A stretch of DNA of 9,685 bases from CAUYUA01 sp963575675 (GTDB taxonomy: Bacteria; Pseudomonadota; Alphaproteobacteria; Azospirillales; Azospirillaceae), in the NCBI GenBank assembly GCA_963575675.1, contig CAUYUA010000012.1, positions 1-9,685 of the forward strand, written 5' to 3'. The notes under the pieces were generated by a model. That model searched no databases, had not been told where the DNA came from, and saw nothing but the letters and a program-made list of their open reading frames with translations. This document shows positions 1 through 6,300 of this stretch, in pieces (the stretch's first letter is position 1; the number at the start of each line of letters is the position of its first letter). Both the position numbers and the translations under genes were made by a program.

Positions 1-2
1 AA

Positions 3-352
3 AGTCTCGCCTATCAAATGGCGTTTGACAAGGTGGGAACAGGAGAACGCTTACCTGAAACCAACTTGCTCGACGCCACAGTCCAAAGAGAACTATCAGA
101 GATTGGACAATCTCTGACTGCAAATGGCGATATACTGATCTATGGCTGCGATATAGCAAGAGGAACCACAGGACAACGTTTTATCAACAGCATCGCAGCA
201 CTTACTCACAAAGATATTATGGCGTCAATTGATGCAACCGGAGAGACAGGCAAAGGCGGAAATTGGACGCTAGAATCATCTACAGATTCATCGAGGGAAT
301 CTTTACAAGAAAACATATTTAAATCATCTACATACGACCATTACGACCACAC
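3..352 (+). other. DUF4347 domain, C-terminal portion
   Basis: Residues 37-53 contain GDILIYGCDIARG, followed by TGQRF, IMASIDATG and GGNWTLE. This is the characteristic end of DUF4347, a domain common at the N-terminus of very large bacterial exoproteins. The segment closes with YDHYDHTLA, like the linker that usually ends the domain. The N-terminal half, which normally carries a conserved His-Gly motif, lies upstream of the window. The domain's function is unknown. The His-Gly plus Gly-Cys pattern resembles caspase-like (clan CD) folds, but that is an inference. Confidence 0.85.
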
Positions 353-3300
353 CCTCGCAACATATTATGGCGGGTACGTTACTTCAACAGCAACGTCTTC
401 AGTCTATTTAATACAATCTTATATTGATTCAAATGGAGATGTATATGACGCTCTTAATAAAGATGGCTCAATCCTAATATACAAGCATACAATAAGCAAT
501 GGCGGATGGTCTCTCGTTACGACGCTACAGCCAGCCTCCTCTTTTATTAGCGAACTAAATGGGTATAATGATATAGGATTTGCCGTTGATTCATCTCATA
601 ATATACATCTTGCATTTGCGGGATATAAACTTGTTAACAGTAGCGACGGAAATCCATTCTCAATGCAAAAAGGAATATATTATTCATCATACAATGGAAC
701 ATCATGGAGCTCAGTCGCTACACTAGATTCACAAACTCTTCCGTCCGTCTTTACGAAGGCCCTTGATCGATGGGTAACGCCTTTTATTCAGATTGATAAT
801 TCTGGGCACATCGATATCGCTTACCAAAAATACATCAAAGATAACGGCAATCAACAAATTTATATAAGAACAGACAATGGAGCTGGGGGCTTTACATCAT
901 CAACTGTCTATGATGCAAGCGAAGAAGTTAACCTTAAATATTTATTAAAAAATCAATCAGGAGAACTTGCCGTTGTTTACAGTAGAACCCAATCCAATGA
1001 CATCTATACAGCAACATCTTCAAATTGGAGCCTTTCAACCCTCTCCCTTGATAATAGCACATCATCATACTATTATACAATGTACGGGGCGAGTTATGAC
1101 GCCAATCATCACATAAACGTGCTTTATAACGATGATTCGTACTCGACATACGGTTTCGGTGTAATTTCGAATGAAAGCGGCTCATGGAGCACGCCAATAA
1201 ATTCGTTAATTGTCGATGACGGCACAACCCCTCGCCACAGCCTTCCTATACCTTTAGCAACAGCGAGCAATATCTATGTGGACTCTGAAGGTGATAAATT
1301 TTTTATTGCCCTAGAATCCGACGACCTTAGCGATCCCGTCAACTTTCCTTATAAATATTTTATTTATGGACAGCAGAATGGTTCAAGCACATGGGTAAAG
1401 GGATATACAAATATAGCCGAACTCAACAATACTATAAATAGCGGAGATGTATCCAGTACATATTTTTCAATACAGGGAACAGCAAGCAACCTCCTTATCC
1501 AATCCATTGATTCAACAAATCACACAGCAAGATATTTAGAAGGACTGCAAAGCGACTTTGTCGCTTTCACCAACACTACCTCCAACACCGCGCCCAGCCT
1601 AAGTGGAAACGGACGTTCGCCATACGACGTCTCCGGTGGAGCGCCAGTCGATTTGTTCGACGGAGTTCATGCATCAACCAACGACTCCGGCCAAACCTTC
1701 ACCGGCCTTACACTGACTGCGTCCAACGTCACCGATTCAGGCGAGTCTTTAACCATTGGCGGCGTCAATGTCGCTCTGGTGAACGGAACCAATGTTACTT
1801 TGCCCACCGGAGACGGTTCGGCCAGCGTATCGATAAACAACAACACCGCCACCATAACCATTACAGGCATGAGCCTGAACGACGCCGACATGAGCGCGTT
1901 GATCGATAGAATAACTTATCATAACAACACCCCGTCACCGTCCACCGCCACTCCTCGCACGATAAGCATCACTCAAATTACAGAGAGCGGCAGCAACACC
2001 AACAGCGCCACTCCCAACCTTGCCGCAACAATAACGGTTAAAAACGGACCAACATCGGCGTTCTTCCGCGCCACGAACGGCGTAGATGGCTATGAATTGT
2101 GGGGATATAATGAAACCACCGGAAGATACACAATGCTGGTGGACTTAAATCCAATACTGGGTGGAAATAATAGAGCAAATGGCGTCAACGCCGGAAATGG
2201 GCAAATTATGGCCCAATATAATGGAAAACTATATTTTTCCGGAAGCGACGGATCGAAACTTGGAAATTTAGGGAATCCCTTTTGCGAACTCTATAGCTTC
2301 GACGGTCGAAGCGTCTCTCTTGTTTCTGATATTTATGGTTCCGGAGGAGGCTCCAACCCATCCAGCCTCTTCGTCTGGAACAACAAACTGTACTTTGTCG
2401 CCACAACCGCCGCCAACGGTCGCGAACTCTATTCTTACAATGGAACCGGAAGCCCAACGCGAATTTCAGATTTAGCCTCAGGAAGCGATGACGGACTTGG
2501 CGCTTCCAGTCAAATGGTTGCCTTTGACGGCGCTTTATTCTTTACCGACAAAAACGGAGGACTTCAGAAACTAACGACATCTGGAAACATATCAACCGTA
2601 GAAGCGCGGAACGTCGGGAACTTGCAAGTCGCAAGCGGAAAACTTTGGTTCCAAGTTGATGTCACAGGCAGCACGGGCTACGCATTACAGCACCTATCAT
2701 CAGCCTCCGCCACCCCCACAACTTATGGGCCAACATACGCAGTAAATTATGTGATCGGGAGCGATGGAACGTACATATACGCCATTACCAACAATCAAGT
2801 GAGCACCGGCGGATCATACGGACTTTATAAAACAAATGGCGTAACCTCCACGACGTTATGGTCAGGCGCGGCGGCGCTGTCAGCGTCCTCCACCATCGTC
2901 ATCAATGGCAACGTCTATATAGCCACAGACCCTGGATACGGCGATCCAAACTCCGGAGCCGAAATTACGCAATACAATCCTACGAACAACACTTTGTCAT
3001 TACTTAAAGACATCAATCCAGGATCAGGAAGCAGCATAACTACAAATACAAGCTTCAGCCTATACAACGGAAGAGTTTATTTCCAAGCAAGCAACGGCTC
3101 ATCAGGAAGAGAACTGTGGGTTACTGATGGCGCAACAAACGGCACGACACAGGTTCTTGACATCAATCCAACGGGAGATGGGTTCAACGGATCAGTTGGC
3201 GGTCCCAGCTTTTTAGGATTCTCCGGAGACGTGGCCCCAATTCTCCGAGGAATAAATCCAATTTCCTACAACGCTGGCGATAGCGCCAAAAACATCGCCT

Positions 3301-6300
3301 CACAAATTTCAATTATAGACATTGATCAAGAAAACCTCGTCGGCGCCAGCGTCCGCATTTCCTCCGGTCTCCAAAGCGGCGATGCGCTGCATTTCACAAA
3401 CATGCTTGGAATCACTGGAAACTATGATTCCAGCACCGGAGTTCTAACCCTGACCGGAGAAGCAACACAACAAAATTACCAAACCGCATTGAGATCGATC
3501 ACCTTCACATCAAGCGCCGCTCTCGCCACACCACGCACGATTATAATTTCCGCCGATGACGGCACTCTAACGAGTCTGGACTCCATTGTGTCGGTCAACG
3601 GCCCTGTGGTTTCGACAACGTCTTCCGTTTTATCGGAAAGCCCCGCATCAGCAATAACGGCGACAGCGGCAGACCCCGGAATTACAATCACCTCGACAAA
3701 TCAAAACTGGAACAACGGCAGACTGGATGTGCAAATAACCAGGAACGCCGCACGAACTACAAACGGATCCGGCAACACCGACACTCTTGCTTTGCCCACC
3801 ACCGGCAGTGGAATCGTCTACAGCGGAGGCTTCGTTTATCGCGATGGCGTCAACGGCGCAATCATCGGCGCCGCCGCCGTCGGCTCGGTGATCGGAGGCG
3901 GCAAACTCACAATTACGCTCAACGCCAACGCCACAGACGCCGACGTTCAAAAAATCGCCAAAGCAATCACGTACTCAAACAGCGCCGCCACCAATCAATC
4001 CCGAACAGTCACCTTCACGGCAACAGACGGAAACGGCGCCGTCGGCTCCGGAATCCGCACGATCGTGACAGGAGTCGCCATTACGTCAATAGAAGTTCCT
4101 TCCAACAACACTTATCACTCCGGCCAAAACCTCGACATTACAGTCAGGTATTCAGACGCCGTCGTCGTGACCGGAGCGCCCTTCATCTCTTTGGCTCTAG
4201 ACAACGGCGTCGTCAACGCCGCTTACAACGCCGGAGCCAGCACATCAACCAGTCTTGTGTTCCGTTACACCGTTGGAGCAAACGATAGCGACATCGATGG
4301 AATCATCGTCAATCCATCCATCACCCTCAACGGCGGAGGCATCAAGAATGGAGCTTCCAATGTCTCGGAAATCTTTCCAACGCCCGTTCCCTCCACTTCA
4401 GGCGTCCTTGTCAGCAACACCACCAACACCCCTCCAACTCTCACCAACGTCTCCACGTTAACCAACGGAACGGAAGACGTAGCCTATCAAATCACATACG
4501 CCGCTCTGGCGGCGGCGGGAAACGAAGCGGACGCCGACAACGACGCCATCAGCTTCCGCGTTGAAACGGTTTCAACAGGAGCGCTTTACACAAACGCCAC
4601 TCTCACAACGCAAGTCACCGCCGGAACCACGCTTCTGAGCAGTGGCGACTCATGGTACTGGATGCCGGCCACCAACGCCAGCGGCGCTGATTTAAACGCT
4701 TTCACCATAAAAGCATGGGACGGAACAGAAACTTCAACCACAGCAACACAAGTAAAGATAAATCTGACGGAACAAAACGACGCTCCTCTCTTAGAAAATA
4801 CGGCGTCCCCCACTCTCGGCTCCGTAAATCAAGCTCAGGTCAACGCTCCGACCAACGGCTCTATAAGCGGCGGCGTCCTCGTCTCTGATTTGATCGATAA
4901 CGGCGGACCAATAAACAATTTTTCCGACGTTGATTCCAACTCTACGGTGGGCATAGCGATCATCGGAACGGACACCAGTCATGGTTTATGGCATTACACC
5001 ATAGACGGCGGCGCCAATTGGAGCGCCGTAGGCGCCGTCAATGACAGCGGCAACGCATTGCTGTTGTCCGCCAACGCCAATACTCGACTATACTTCCAAA
5101 GCTCCAGCGCCACATATTCGGGATCAATCAACAACGGAATCACCTTCCGCGCATGGGATGGATCGTCAGGAACGGCGGGCAATAAAGTCTCCACCAGCAG
5201 CACAGGCGGCGCCACAGCGTTCTCGACGGCGTATGACACGGTCTCTTTAACGATCTCCGACACCACTCCCCCAGACATAACAATCAATGGGGTCGACATC
5301 TCGAACGACACCGGGGCCAGCGATAGCGACTTCGTCACAAAAATCGCCGCACAGACCATAACCGCAACGCTCAGCGCTTCTTTGGCGTCCGGAGACATCC
5401 TCTATGGCTCCATCAACGGAGGAAGCTCTTGGATCGACATCACATCCAAAGTTTCAGGAACTTCCGTCTCATGGGATGGCGTCACACTCTCTTCCGGCGT
5501 GAGCGCAATCGAGTTCAAAGTCACCGACTCCGCCGGGAACGACGGAACAGCATCGTCTCAAAACGTAACACTGGATGTGACTGCGCCCACCATCGCCATC
5601 AGCGGAATCGATATCTCAAGCGACACCGGGACCAGCGATAGCGACTTCATCACAAACACCGCTTCTCAGACCATAACCGCAACACTCAGCGCTTCTTTGG
5701 CGTCCGGAGACACCCTTTATGGCTCCATCGACGGAGGAGCCACTTGGACTAACATCACATCCAAAGTTTCAGGAACTTCAATATCATGGGATGGCGTCAC
5801 ACTCTCTTCCGGCGCAAACGCAATCAAGTTCAAAGTAACCGACTCCGCCGGAAATGACGGAACTCCAGAAACTCAAAGCGTCACACTCAATGCAACGCTC
5901 GCCACCATCAGCGGAATCGACATCTCAAACGACACCGGAACCAGCAATAGCGATTTCATCACAAAAATTGCCGCACAGACCATAACCGCAACACTCAGCG
6001 CTTCTCTGGGGTCCGGAGACATCCTCTATGGCTCCATCGACGGAGGAAGCTCTTGGACTGACATCACGTCCAAGGTTTCAGGAACTTTCGTCTCATGGGA
6101 TGGAGTCACACTCTCTTCCGGAGCAAGCGCAATCGAATTCAAAGTCACCGATTCGTCCGCAAACGATGGAACCGTTGCGACTCAGAACGTAACACTCGAC
6201 ACAACAGCGCCCACCATCAACGGAATCGATATCTCAAACGACACCGGAACCAGCGAGAGCGACTTTGTCACAAAAACCGCCACGCAGACCATAACCGCAA

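Noticed and set aside
18..20. ATG at base 18 as the true start of the giant gene
   Set aside because: No ribosome-binding site precedes it, the frame is open to the window edge, and a DUF4347 domain would be cut in half.
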